From an uncultured Bacteroidota bacterium (GTDB taxonomy: Bacteria > Bacteroidota > Bacteroidia > Chitinophagales > Saprospiraceae): a stretch of DNA of 25,983 nucleotides. Positions 1 through 8,129 of the stretch are shown one piece after another (the stretch's first letter is position 1; the number at the start of each line of letters is the position of its first letter). A program made the translations under genes and the position numbers. The notes beneath the pieces were generated by a model. It did not search any database and was not told where the DNA came from. It was given only the letters and a program-made list of their open reading frames with translations. The DNA lies in the NCBI GenBank assembly GCA_937952445.1, contig CALGAA010000285.1, positions 1-25,983 on the forward strand, written 5' to 3'.

Positions 1-147
1 TGAGGATCGCCGCAGGCCATCCTCAACATGAATCCAGAGAATATAAAGTGGATCACTGCAAGCCATCTTTATGTAGACGAAAGATTCAGCGGCATTTTAT
101 CGGAAATTGCGGGACAACCATTTATATTTAGATTTTAAACCAACATC
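1..147. other. Window edge, no gene assigned; two degenerate direct repeats
   Basis: No upstream gene can be supported. One forward frame is open from base 4 to a TAA at 136-138, but it is preceded by TGA at 1-3, and its only ATG (28) would give 36 codons. Two related segments start at bases 4 and 50 (GGATCRCYGCARGCCATC) and differ mainly by transitions. The first also forms an inverted repeat, TGAGGAT with ATCCTCA, at 1-25. The open frame could be the tail of a broken gene, but nothing identifies it. Confidence 0.3.
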
Positions 148-1131
148 TTGACGGCACCTATTCCATATATTCTATGCTGTGATTGGGGCACATCCTCCTT
201 TAGGCTTCGTTTGGTACACCGTTTGACCGGAAACATTTCGGCTGAGATCTTATCAAGTCAGGGTGTTTCCATTGTATACGAGCAATGGAGAGAAATGAAC
301 CCCCTTCCTTCCCGTGAAACCTACTACCTGGAATTTATCCGAAACCAGATAAAGGGGTTAGAAAAAAAGTTCGGAAACCCCCTGGACGCTGTACCTTTTA
401 TTTTGACTGGAATGGCATCATCATCCATCGGTCTGCGAGAATTACCTTACGCCCAAACTCCCTTCCCGTTGGATGGATCTGCCGCCATATCTACTCAACT
501 CGTGGATAATAAACGCCCCATTCTTCTGGTATCCGGTCTGCGCACCAATCACGAAGTGATGCGTGGTGAAGAGATCCAATTAATGGGTTTAGAATCCCTG
601 ATTCGAGAATTGGAAAAACCTGGCACTCCGACGGTGGTCATTTTGCCCGGTACCCATTCCAAACATGTTGTAGTGGAACAGGGGACCATAACCGATTTTT
701 CCACGGCGATGACGGGTGAATTGTTCCAGCTACTCTCTTCCCGTGGGTTGTTGAGTCTTTCCCTTGGCAAACCAGAAAAGGACGATCCTCCCGATTGGAA
801 TGCTTTCGGGGAAGGGGTTCGCCTGGCCCGCAACCAGGCACTGTTGCATGCACTTTTTAAGGTGAGGACCAATGATTTACTGGGCAATTTCAATCCCCTG
901 CAAAACTTTCATTTTTTGAGCGGTCTGCTAATTGGTGCTGAATTGAGCGAACTCAGGTCATATCCGGACTCCCCTATAGTGCTTTGCAGTTCGGCCCACC
1001 TGCTGGGAAATTACCAGTATGCACTGCGGGAATTGGGGATGATCGATCGCACGCATCAGGTAAGTCCTGAAGAATTTGATCACCTGACGATTTTGAGTCA
1101 GATCAAAATTGCCGAAAGGAATGGATTGTAA
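148..1131 (+). CDS. dgoK: 2-dehydro-3-deoxygalactonokinase (DgoK family)
   Basis: This enzyme phosphorylates 2-dehydro-3-deoxy-D-galactonate with ATP in the De Ley-Doudoroff galactonate pathway; the product is then split by an aldolase. The 327-residue protein has the family's usual length. The N-terminal phosphate-binding segment reads CDWGTSSFRLRLV. The central block LPGTHSKHVVVEQGTI followed by TAMTGELFQLL is diagnostic, and GLLIGAEL near residue 260 is also typical. The start is TTG, because the next in-frame ATG falls near residue 50 and would remove the ATP-binding motif. The usual partner aldolase and dehydratase genes are not visible; they may lie left of the window. The next gene is a secreted beta-helix protein, so a role in sugar-acid use from pectin or similar polymers is possible but only inferred. 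Confidence 0.9.
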   Translation: MTAPIPYILCCDWGTSSFRLRLVHRLTGNISAEILSSQGVSIVYEQWREMNPLPSRETYYLEFIRNQIKGLEKKFGNPLDAVPFILTGMASSSIGLRELPYAQTPFPLDGSAAISTQLVDNKRPILLVSGLRTNHEVMRGEEIQLMGLESLIRELEKPGTPTVVILPGTHSKHVVVEQGTITDFSTAMTGELFQLLSSRGLLSLSLGKPEKDDPPDWNAFGEGVRLARNQALLHALFKVRTNDLLGNFNPLQNFHFLSGLLIGAELSELRSYPDSPIVLCSSAHLLGNYQYALRELGMIDRTHQVSPEEFDHLTILSQIKIAERNGL

Positions 1132-1582
1132 AAGATAGGTGTTTAAATATAAGCTTTCCCGGAATATTACCGGGGCCCTCTTTTTCATTTACTTTAAGGC
1201 ACCGGCATGTCTGACCGTATGTATTCCCATTTCTCATATTCGTAATTGACCCCGATTCAATTTCTCCCCTCTTTTCCGGTAGAATTATGCCACGAAACAG
1301 AGACGCTGGATCAGTTGCGGATCTATGGTTTTTATATTTTCCAACCTTGGGAGCGACAAAAACGTCGTAATCGACCCGGTGTAAAATGGCGTATCTTAGG
1401 TATTTTCCCTAAGAAACCAGTATGCTTCGGCTATTTTGGGGGGTTCTATCGTAGATGTGGTGGATGTTTATTTGAAATTTCCACTTCTAAGCTACCATTT
1501 AATCGTAAATCATTATATTAGGTTAAGTATTCAAAACAATATGTGAATTTCCATTCTGACTTCCAGTTTAAAACTTACAGAT
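1132..1582. other. Gene-free spacer between dgoK and the beta-helix gene
   Basis: Apart from the candidate terminator I see nothing convincing here. A small inverted repeat, CTTAGG/CCTAAG, lies near 1396-1415. An open frame at 1246-1521 starts with TTG and gives a low-complexity Arg/Cys/aromatic-rich product with no recognisable motif, so I do not call it a gene. No TAnnTTTG box is obvious ahead of 1583. Confidence 0.5.
1158..1185 (+). terminator. Possible Rho-independent terminator of dgoK
   Basis: CCCGG and CCGGG form a 5-bp GC stem around a 7-base AT loop, about 27 bases after the dgoK stop. A T run follows at 1181-1185. The six bases between the stem and the T run make this weaker than a textbook terminator. 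Confidence 0.4.
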
Positions 1583-3229
1583 ATGCTCAAACATTTACTG
1601 TTCTGTTTTTTAATTCTATGCTGTATCCCCATTGTACACGGACAGGGTGAGGGTGACATTGAGATTACTCAAAAAAGGAGTAAAACAGAGGTTTCCCGAC
1701 ATGAGGGTGGTGGGTTAACGCTGAATGTCCATCCCCGGGACTTCCGACGGTTTACCGAACGAGGAGTCGTGCGGTACAGCGATATGGGAGCGGTGGGGGA
1801 TGGAAAAAATAACGATATCGATTTTATAGCGGCTACGCATGCTTTCGCTAATCAGCACGACTTGAAGGTCGAGGCCGACCCTGGATTTACCTATTACATC
1901 GGTGGCGATGAACGTCCGGTTATTGTTCTGACGGATATCGATTTTGGTACCGCCGAATTTATCATCGATGATCGGGATGTCGAGAATCGCCGGGCTTCCA
2001 TTTTTGTTGTGAGTTCCAACCATGAACCGTACAAGGTCAATACGATTTCGAGTCTCAAAAGGAATCAGGAGCGCATTCCGGGCAAATTTCCGGGACCGTG
2101 TCTGGTCACAGTCGTCAATTCCAATGTGATGCATTACATCCGGTATGGGTTGAATCAGAACAATGGGTCACCTCAGCAGGATATTTTTGTGGTGGACGAG
2201 CGAGGCAATGTCGATATGGATGCACCGATTATATGGGATTTTGATGAAATTACTGAAATGACAGTTCTCCCGATCGATCAAAACACGCTGACCATCACAG
2301 GTGGAAAATTTACAACGATTGCGAACCAGGAGGAGTCCAAATACAATTATTATAGCCGCAACATTGCCATCAGAAGGTCCAATGTCGTGGTGGATGGTCT
2401 GGAGCATTATATCGAAGGAGAGGGTGATCACGGAGCTCCATATGGAGGATTTCTCAGTATTAGCAACTGTGCGTACGTGACGGTCAAGAATACTATTCTG
2501 ACCGGACACAAAACGTACCGGACGATCGGATCCGCGGGTAAACCCGTGTCGATGGGGAGTTACGATCTGTCGGTTAACAGCGCGCTCAACGTTTCCTTTA
2601 TCCAATGCCATCAATCCAATGATATCGATGACAGGACTTACTGGGGTATATTGGGATCGAATTACAGTAAAAATATGTTATATGACCGGTGTGTTTTTTC
2701 CCGCTTTGACGCCCACAAAGGGGTAGCAAATGCGACTATTCGAAATTCGACCCTGGGTCATATGGGAATAAACGCCATTGGGAGCGGAACTTTCCTGGTG
2801 GAAAATTCAACGATCCGCGGAAATAGCATCATCAATCTGAGGTCGGATTACGGTAGTACGTGGCAGGGTGAAATGATCATCCGCAACTGCACCTTTGTCC
2901 CGGCAGGCGGGCGTCAAACCAGCCCCAGTCTGATCCGGGGATCGTATTCGGGACAACACGATTTTGGCTATACGTGCTACATGCCGCAGCGGATTACCTT
3001 TGAGAATTTGGTCATCGACGATTCCAATCATCCGGATGGGTACGAAGGACCCGTGATTTTTTCCAACTTCAATCCGGAAATGACCGACGCCTCGTATCAG
3101 CAAAAATATCCGAATGTCATCACCGAACAGGTGGTTTTGAATAATATTACTACTGCGAGTGGAAAAAAGGTTCGCGTGAGTTCCAATCCTTATATGTTCC
3201 GGAATGTTGAAGTGATTCGGTTGCGATAA
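1583..3229 (+). CDS. Secreted right-handed beta-helix protein, pectate-lyase superfamily
   Basis: The 548-residue protein starts with a clear signal peptide: a hydrophobic stretch at residues 4-18 with likely cleavage after HG at about 20. Near residue 65 it has YSDMGAVGDGKNNDIDF, the hallmark entry motif of the pectate-lyase-3/glycosyl-hydrolase-28-like beta helix (consensus D(F/Y)GAvGDG..nDt.A). After that come repeated short strands rich in N, V, I, T and G (RNSTLG, VENSTIRGNS, IRNCTF), typical of parallel beta-helix coils. The family includes polysaccharide lyases, glycoside hydrolases and phage-tail-like depolymerases, so the substrate cannot be assigned. Unusually for a large Bacteroidota exoenzyme, it has no T9SS C-terminal domain and simply ends in a beta strand. 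It therefore probably leaves by Sec to the periplasm. Confidence 0.8.
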   Translation: MLKHLLFCFLILCCIPIVHGQGEGDIEITQKRSKTEVSRHEGGGLTLNVHPRDFRRFTERGVVRYSDMGAVGDGKNNDIDFIAATHAFANQHDLKVEADPGFTYYIGGDERPVIVLTDIDFGTAEFIIDDRDVENRRASIFVVSSNHEPYKVNTISSLKRNQERIPGKFPGPCLVTVVNSNVMHYIRYGLNQNNGSPQQDIFVVDERGNVDMDAPIIWDFDEITEMTVLPIDQNTLTITGGKFTTIANQEESKYNYYSRNIAIRRSNVVVDGLEHYIEGEGDHGAPYGGFLSISNCAYVTVKNTILTGHKTYRTIGSAGKPVSMGSYDLSVNSALNVSFIQCHQSNDIDDRTYWGILGSNYSKNMLYDRCVFSRFDAHKGVANATIRNSTLGHMGINAIGSGTFLVENSTIRGNSIINLRSDYGSTWQGEMIIRNCTFVPAGGRQTSPSLIRGSYSGQHDFGYTCYMPQRITFENLVIDDSNHPDGYEGPVIFSNFNPEMTDASYQQKYPNVITEQVVLNNITTASGKKVRVSSNPYMFRNVEVIRLR

Positions 3230-3392
3230 TTTCAAATGCAAGGGGCCTGACACCGTTTGAACTTTTGCTACTGGTTACGAATAGCCAGGTTTGCAAACCA
3301 TAGAATAGTCGAAAGTAAAGATGACAACTCTGTGATGATGAACTTCAAAGATTCACTTTCACCCCATTCTTTTAAACCAGCGAAAGTTCCTC

Positions 3393-3504
3393 CCAAACGG
3401 CCGTGAGGCCCCAAACGTTCTGGTCGCCCCGGCGACCAGAACCCAAACGTGTAATGCCCCCGCATTACACCCAAAAGAATAGGCCGCCCCATGGCGGACT
3501 ATTC
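3393..3504. repeat. Tandem array of four hairpins with constant linkers
   Basis: Each of four consecutive inverted repeats is preceded by the same six-base linker, CCAAAC (the last one CCAAAA). Hairpin 1 is 3399-3410 (GGCC, loop GTGA). Hairpin 2 is 3417-3442 (GTTCTGGTCGCC with GGCGACCAGAAC, a perfect 12-bp repeat with CC at the centre). Hairpin 3 is 3449-3470 (GTGTAATGC, loop CCCC, GCATTACAC). Hairpin 4 is 3477-3504 (12 bp with one mismatch, loop CCAT). Stem sequences are unrelated to one another, while linkers and C-rich loops are held. In addition, ATTCTTTT at 3366-3373 is the exact inverse of AAAAGAAT at 3473-3480. That could close hairpins 1-3 into a multibranch fold that competes with hairpin 4. 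Confidence 0.9.
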
Positions 3505-3507
3505 CTT

Positions 3508-3675
3508 GTGCACCTGTGACTAAATCAGAAACCCTTTGTTGGATGCTTTTTCGCCAAACCTTCATCATATAAAGACCTCTGTCACTTCGGCTATCCACAG
3601 TATAGCTTCTTCGATATGTCAAAGAATCCCCTCGTCATATGGATCACGAACTTAATGCATGGTGCCACTTGTAAC
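3508..3675 (+). mobile_element. MITE-like intergenic repeat, copy A (full length, diverged)
   Basis: This copy aligns along its whole length with copy B at 13989-14162. Shared blocks include CTTTTTCGCC, CTTCATCAT.TAAAG, TATAGCTTCTTCGATAT, CCTCGTCA and AACTTAATGC.TGG. It begins with GTGCACCTGTGAC and ends with the related GTGCCACTTGTAAC. It starts three bases after the hairpin array ends. No ORF lies inside, so if it is mobile it must be non-autonomous. Confidence 0.6.
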
Positions 3676-3701
3676 GGATTAATTTTTTTCTTTTAACTTT
3701 G
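3669..3701 (+). promoter_or_regulatory. Bacteroidota-type promoter for the antiporter gene
   Basis: The -7 box TAACTTTG at 3694-3701 is a perfect TAnnTTTG. A TTG lies at 3669-3671 with a 22-base spacer, slightly long. The upstream TTG is supplied by the right end of repeat copy A. Transcription would begin near 3708, leaving a leader of roughly 155 bases before the ATG at 3866. Confidence 0.45.
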
Positions 3702-3754
3702 TTCTGTTTGACCAATAAAACTCGGCACCAGTATGTTGATTATTACGGAATCGA

Positions 3755-3856
3755 ATGGATAAAGAAACAAACCGTGCATGCTGCGATGACCCAATGAAAT
3801 GGATTGAATGTATCGTATGCAGGTATCTTCATGGAAAATTCCGGTCAACTACCTAA
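3755..3856 (+). CDS. Candidate 33-residue Cys-containing leader peptide or small protein
   Basis: An ATG at 3755 opens a 33-codon frame ending in TAA at 3854-3856, nine bases before the antiporter ATG. Its product has a CC pair at residues 9-10 and C..C at residues 19 and 22, in the context CCDDPMKWIECIVC. It lies inside the predicted leader transcript. A nine-codon frame starting at 3733 ends at 3762, overlapping its start. I do not recognise a family. It could be a translated leader affecting the antiporter, a small metal-binding protein, or chance. Confidence 0.25.
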   Translation: MDKETNRACCDDPMKWIECIVCRYLHGKFRSTT

Positions 3857-3865
3857 AAACAAACA

Positions 3866-6481
3866 ATGACAGACTTTTTCGAACACTTGATGCACGAGTT
3901 TGAACTACCTTTGCAAAACCCTGTATTGGTATTTTCACTTGTTTTGTTTATCATCCTGTTGTCCCCGATTTTGCTGCGCAGGTTGAACGTGCCCGGTATC
4001 ATTGGACTCATCGTATCCGGGGTGATAATCGGTCCTTACGGATTCAACATCCTCGAAAACAACGCTGCGGTAGACCTTTTTTCGACGATCGGGCTATTGT
4101 ATATCATGTTTATCGCAGGTCTCGAACTCGATCTAAACGAATTTAAATCCAATCGGAACAAAAGTTTATTATTCGGCTTTTTTACGTTCACCATTCCTTT
4201 GACACTCGGTTATCCGGTGTGTCGATATCTGCTCGGTTACGATTTCAATGCGAGTTTTCTGACTGCGAGCATGTTTGCTACGCACACCCTGGTCGCATAT
4301 CCCATAGTCAGTAAATTGGGCGTTTCCAAGGACCAGGCCGTCGCTATTACCGTGGGGGGAACGATTCTGACCGACACAGCGGTTTTGATTATTCTGGCGG
4401 TCATCATGGGAAATGCAGAGGGCAACCTGACTCAGGAGTTTTGGATTCGTCTGATTGTCTCTCTGGCCATATTTTCGGCGATCATGTTCCTTATTATTCC
4501 ACGGATTGCCAAATGGTTTTTTCGCAAATTGGAAAGTGAAAAACACTCCCACTATATTTTTGTACTGTCCATCGTATTTCTCGCCGCATTTTTGGCTGAA
4601 GTAGCCGGAGTGGAACCCATCATCGGAGCTTTTGTGGCGGGATTAGCCCTCAATAAACTCATTCCTCATTCGTCGGCGTTGATGAACCGCATCGAATTTA
4701 TCGGTAATTCGCTTTTTATTCCGTTTTTCCTGATCAGTGTGGGAATGTTGGTGGATGTGAGTGTGATTATGAGTGGTCCATGGGCCATCATCATTGCGAT
4801 TACATTGACCATCGTGGCAGTAGCCGCAAAATGGATCGCGGCCTTCCTCACCCAAATTACTTTTAAATACAGCAAAGCCCAGCGCGATCTCATTTTTGGA
4901 CTTAGCAGTGCTCATGCCGCCGCCACGTTAGCTGTAATTTTGGTTGGGTACAGAGCGGACATCCTCGATGAGAATATTCTGAACGGAACCATTATTCTGA
5001 TATTGATTACCTGCATCATCGCCTCTTTTGTCACGGAAAAAGCCGCCAAGCAGATTATCATTGAAACCGAAGAAGATTCGAGTTCCCTGTTGACTTCAAA
5101 TGGAGGGACTACCGAACATATTCTTTTGCCAATTCCCAACGTAGCTGAAATTGAGAAACTCCTGGAGCTGGCCATTTTTATAAAAGACAAAAAATCCAGC
5201 AATCCGATCTCCATTCTTTCGGTGGTGTCCAATAATGATGAGGCGGAAATCAATATTCTCAAGGCGCGGAACAAATTGGAAGAATTTGTCAAACAGGCTT
5301 CTGCCTCCGAAACCAACGTGAACATCATCACTACCATTGATCACAATATAGCCAGTGGTATTGCACGAATTTCGAGGGAAACCATGTCCAATATTATCGT
5401 CATGGGATGGCCACGCCGGGTAGGTTTTTTCGATAAATTGATCGGGGAGAAAATCGTAAGCATCCTCAGCAATACAGATAAAACGACTTTTATTTGTCAT
5501 TTCGAGAAACCCCTTGTACTGCACAAAAGAATTGTCATTGCAGCACCTCCGCTCGCCGAGCATGAGAACGGATTTAGCCTCTGGTTTACCAAAATCGCAA
5601 AGTTAGCACAGGAGCTCAGCATCGGAATCGTGATGTATTGCAATGAGGCCACAGAAAAGGCGGTCGAGAGGTTGTATACCCAGGCCAAATTGACTGCGAC
5701 AATTACGGTGGAGAATTTTAAGGAATGGGATGATTTTCTGGTCCTTTCCCGAAACTTTCAGGAGGATGACCTGATCGTACTTGTTTCGGCTCGGCGGGGT
5801 GCCGCATCGTACATGGGTGTTTTGGAAAATCTACCCTATAAGCTGGAACGGCATTTCGCCTCCAATAGTAGGTTGATCATTTATCCGCAGCAATTTGATG
5901 ACAACATCAGCAGTGAGCAATTCATGCATATCTCAGCGGAGCCGTTGGATGTAGATGTAGAGGAATTGGGTCCGCGAGCTCCTGAGGCATCGAAGGTTGC
6001 GGAGTCGGTAAGTGTGTTTGAAGAACATCAAATTCAGCGCAGATTTCTCCCCTGGTTGTTAATCGTCACCATATGGTTTATCTCTTTGTGGCAAATATCC
6101 AACAATGATTTTTCCGAAGACAATTTCATCTTCGACCTCTTGTTTTTACTGGGAATACCGATGGTGATGACGCTTCTTTTATTCTCCCTCAAATTATCGG
6201 TGAAGGTAAATGAAGAGCACCTGATGATCCGAATGATACCTTTTCAGTGGAAGTATACCAAGATCAAATTGAGTGAAATTCGCGGTGCGGAGATCATGGA
6301 ATACAACACAGGTCGGTTGTTCCAGGCCTGGGGCTTTGGCCGGCTTCGAAATGGCAGGTACAAATCGTATACGTTGAAAGGCTATTTTGGAGTAGAAATC
6401 ACCAAAAAAGACGGTAGCCGTATATTTATCGGAACGAGTCAGCCCGACGAATTGATCAGACATCTGGGGATCGAGTCATAA
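3866..6481 (+). CDS. CPA2-type cation:proton antiporter with stress-like domains and C-terminal membrane module
   Basis: The 871-residue protein has three parts. Residues 1-400 are a Na+/H+ (or K+/H+) exchanger core with about 12-13 membrane segments. The characteristic half-helix region GGTILTDTAVL places Thr169-Asp170 at the ion-binding site, so Asp170 is the likely proton/cation carrier. Residues 410-690 form two cytoplasmic repeats resembling universal stress protein domains, with TEHILLPIP starting the first and KRIVIAAPPL the second; they lack an obvious ATP loop. Residues 720-871 add two more membrane segments followed by a small beta-rich domain (KIKLSEIRGAEIMEY, FGVEITKKDGSRIFIG) resembling bacterial PH-like domains. 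The start ATG follows an A-rich leader without a Shine-Dalgarno sequence. Ion specificity cannot be read from the sequence. Confidence 0.85.
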   Translation: MTDFFEHLMHEFELPLQNPVLVFSLVLFIILLSPILLRRLNVPGIIGLIVSGVIIGPYGFNILENNAAVDLFSTIGLLYIMFIAGLELDLNEFKSNRNKSLLFGFFTFTIPLTLGYPVCRYLLGYDFNASFLTASMFATHTLVAYPIVSKLGVSKDQAVAITVGGTILTDTAVLIILAVIMGNAEGNLTQEFWIRLIVSLAIFSAIMFLIIPRIAKWFFRKLESEKHSHYIFVLSIVFLAAFLAEVAGVEPIIGAFVAGLALNKLIPHSSALMNRIEFIGNSLFIPFFLISVGMLVDVSVIMSGPWAIIIAITLTIVAVAAKWIAAFLTQITFKYSKAQRDLIFGLSSAHAAATLAVILVGYRADILDENILNGTIILILITCIIASFVTEKAAKQIIIETEEDSSSLLTSNGGTTEHILLPIPNVAEIEKLLELAIFIKDKKSSNPISILSVVSNNDEAEINILKARNKLEEFVKQASASETNVNIITTIDHNIASGIARISRETMSNIIVMGWPRRVGFFDKLIGEKIVSILSNTDKTTFICHFEKPLVLHKRIVIAAPPLAEHENGFSLWFTKIAKLAQELSIGIVMYCNEATEKAVERLYTQAKLTATITVENFKEWDDFLVLSRNFQEDDLIVLVSARRGAASYMGVLENLPYKLERHFASNSRLIIYPQQFDDNISSEQFMHISAEPLDVDVEELGPRAPEASKVAESVSVFEEHQIQRRFLPWLLIVTIWFISLWQISNNDFSEDNFIFDLLFLLGIPMVMTLLLFSLKLSVKVNEEHLMIRMIPFQWKYTKIKLSEIRGAEIMEYNTGRLFQAWGFGRLRNGRYKSYTLKGYFGVEITKKDGSRIFIGTSQPDELIRHLGIES

Positions 6482-6612
6482 TGCAAAAGTTGCGAAGCGG
6501 ACATGACGGCTGTGGCGTTTTGTTTCTTTTCTAACCTATTTGTGAATTGTATCGCTGAGGATTTTCTCCAAAACGTTTTAGATCATTCCCAATTTTCGTC
6601 CAAAGGTGAAGT

Positions 6613-6645
6613 ACACAAAACCTGACTATGCCCACTGTTTTGTGT
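6613..6645. repeat. Inverted repeat between convergent antiporter genes
   Basis: ACACAAAAC (6613-6621) and GTTTTGTGT (6637-6645) are exact inverse copies around a 15-base loop. The location between two convergent genes suits a shared transcription stop, but there is no GC-rich stem or following T run, so a terminator role is weakly supported. Confidence 0.4.
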
Positions 6646-6695
6646 GCCCCGGTTAACCACCATACGACCGATGCTCTGAATTGGGCATTTGGTCT

Positions 6696-7979
6696 CTACG
6701 CCAATTGCCCCGTTGTTTTCTGCCGTCGAACCTTATCTTCGTTGGGAAGACTCCGGTTCATCCGATCCTTGCTGAGGTAAAAAGTCATAATCAGGTTGGT
6801 AAAGAGAATGACGAAAAACAAGACTGCGGGCTTCATGTCCGAGGTTATATATTTATTGGGGATTTGAAGGAACAACAAAATCGTCACCAATCCCCGTGGT
6901 GCCAGGTACAACTCGGGAATGAGGTGGGGGCGGGTAAAATAGTGCAAAATTAATGCCCGAATAATGAAAATACAGCCGGTGATGAGCAGGCTGATGAGGA
7001 GCACCTCCATGTTCAACAAATTTCCCAGATCAATGGTCATACCAAATACCACAAAGAAAAATATTTTGACCAGATAGGTCGATTCCAGTGTGATGAGATG
7101 AAATTCTTTTTCACTGTTTTCGGTTTTTTCAGTCCCTATTTCAAATCTTTTAAACAATTTCTTGAATTTGTCCTGATTGGCCAATGCCAGGCCAAAAACC
7201 GCACTAAAGACCATGACGATGATTAGAAGCGACAAATTGAATAAATTGGCGAGACTGTAAAGCAATACCAGATTGGATACCAATAACAGCAACTTGGTCT
7301 GACTATTGAGTTTTTTAAAGAGATTGATCAATATGGCTGTCGCAACCAACGCTACCAGAATGGTCAAAATCAGGCTAATGAAAAACCGAAAAGTGGTGAA
7401 CATTCCCCCTGTTTCCAAATACGTAATGACGAAATAAAAACTGATGATGCCGATTATATCCGTAATGGAGGATTCGTAAATCATAAACTCCCGCTTCGAA
7501 CCGGCCAGTCTGGTAACGCTGGGAATAACACTGGAACTGGACATGACCGCAATAGGGATCGAGAACAGCAGCGAAATTCCGTACGAGACCCCCAGTTGGA
7601 AATACAAAATACTGGATATTGCTATCGTGATCGCGATGAGCCCCAACAGGGATGAAAGCAACGAACGACCGATCATGGGATATTTTTCCTTATCCAAATA
7701 CAAGCCCATCGAACCTTCTAAAACGATGATAACCAGGGCAATTACGCAGACGACATCCATAAAGGGCATTTTATCCGTCAGGTCGATATTGGTCTGTTCC
7801 AGCCCCAGGCGAAGCAGGATTCCCGCAAAAATCAAAATGATCACAAAGGGCAAGTAAGCACGTTTGGGCAATCTTTTAAAAAAGTAGGTCAAAATCAGCG
7901 CCAGACAGGCCCCTGATAAGAGAACATAGGGATTGGAAATGGGGATCCCATTGGCAAGTATGATGGAGATAATATTCAT
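6696..7979 (-). CDS. Cation:proton antiporter (sodium/hydrogen exchanger family)
   Basis: The 427-residue, strongly hydrophobic protein has about 12 membrane segments and a short charged tail, with no cytoplasmic regulatory domain. A Thr173-Asp174 pair in SSITDIIGIISF sits in the position of the ion-binding Asp of the exchanger fold. The preceding segment SIPIAVMSSSSVIPSV and the later PRGLVTILLFLQIP (near residue 375) match the exchanger-domain pattern, and the PRG segment resembles CPA1/NhaP proteins. The ATG start gives a short periplasmic N-terminus before the first helix. The gene converges on the other antiporter across 214 bp. The pair differs in architecture, so they are probably not recent duplicates. 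Confidence 0.85.
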   Translation of the reverse strand: MNIISIILANGIPISNPYVLLSGACLALILTYFFKRLPKRAYLPFVIILIFAGILLRLGLEQTNIDLTDKMPFMDVVCVIALVIIVLEGSMGLYLDKEKYPMIGRSLLSSLLGLIAITIAISSILYFQLGVSYGISLLFSIPIAVMSSSSVIPSVTRLAGSKREFMIYESSITDIIGIISFYFVITYLETGGMFTTFRFFISLILTILVALVATAILINLFKKLNSQTKLLLLVSNLVLLYSLANLFNLSLLIIVMVFSAVFGLALANQDKFKKLFKRFEIGTEKTENSEKEFHLITLESTYLVKIFFFVVFGMTIDLGNLLNMEVLLISLLITGCIFIIRALILHYFTRPHLIPELYLAPRGLVTILLFLQIPNKYITSDMKPAVLFFVILFTNLIMTFYLSKDRMNRSLPNEDKVRRQKTTGQLA

Positions 7980-8129
7980 TTATAGTCCAAATTTTGGCTA
8001 ATCATGCTCTAAGATATCAAAAAAGATAAAAAGCTATGGAAGCATCAAAGTTCATCCACAAATATTCGTCATAATGGTTGACACTTTCCTATATTTATAT
8101 TTCATGTGTACCTAATATGTTGTGTTGAT

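Larger units (their letters stand above)
3230..3865. other. Long gene-poor spacer with hairpin array, repeat copy, promoter and small ORF
   Basis: This 636-bp stretch contains, in order: an inverted repeat ACTTTC/GAAAGT (3355-3360 with 3382-3387), the four-hairpin array, a MITE-like repeat copy, a likely promoter at 3669-3701, and a 33-codon Cys-containing ORF just before the antiporter. Open frames on the minus strand across the array (3268-3492 and 3359-3622) are by-products of the palindromes and are not credible genes. Confidence 0.7.

Noticed and set aside
1246..1521. 91-codon plus-strand frame starting with TTG
   Set aside because: No signal peptide, motif or normal composition; sits in an ordinary spacer.
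3399..3504. Hairpin array as an integron attC cluster or CRISPR
   Set aside because: No RYYYAAC/GTTRRRY core pairs and no integrase nearby; stems differ and there are no equal-length direct repeats with spacers, so neither class fits.
3268..3622. Two minus-strand open frames (74 and 87 codons) across the hairpin array
   Set aside because: They translate palindromic repeat sequence, have no family motif, overlap each other and are better explained by the hairpins.
4169..5688. Several minus-strand frames inside the large antiporter gene
   Set aside because: All are shadows of a clearly coding plus-strand gene.
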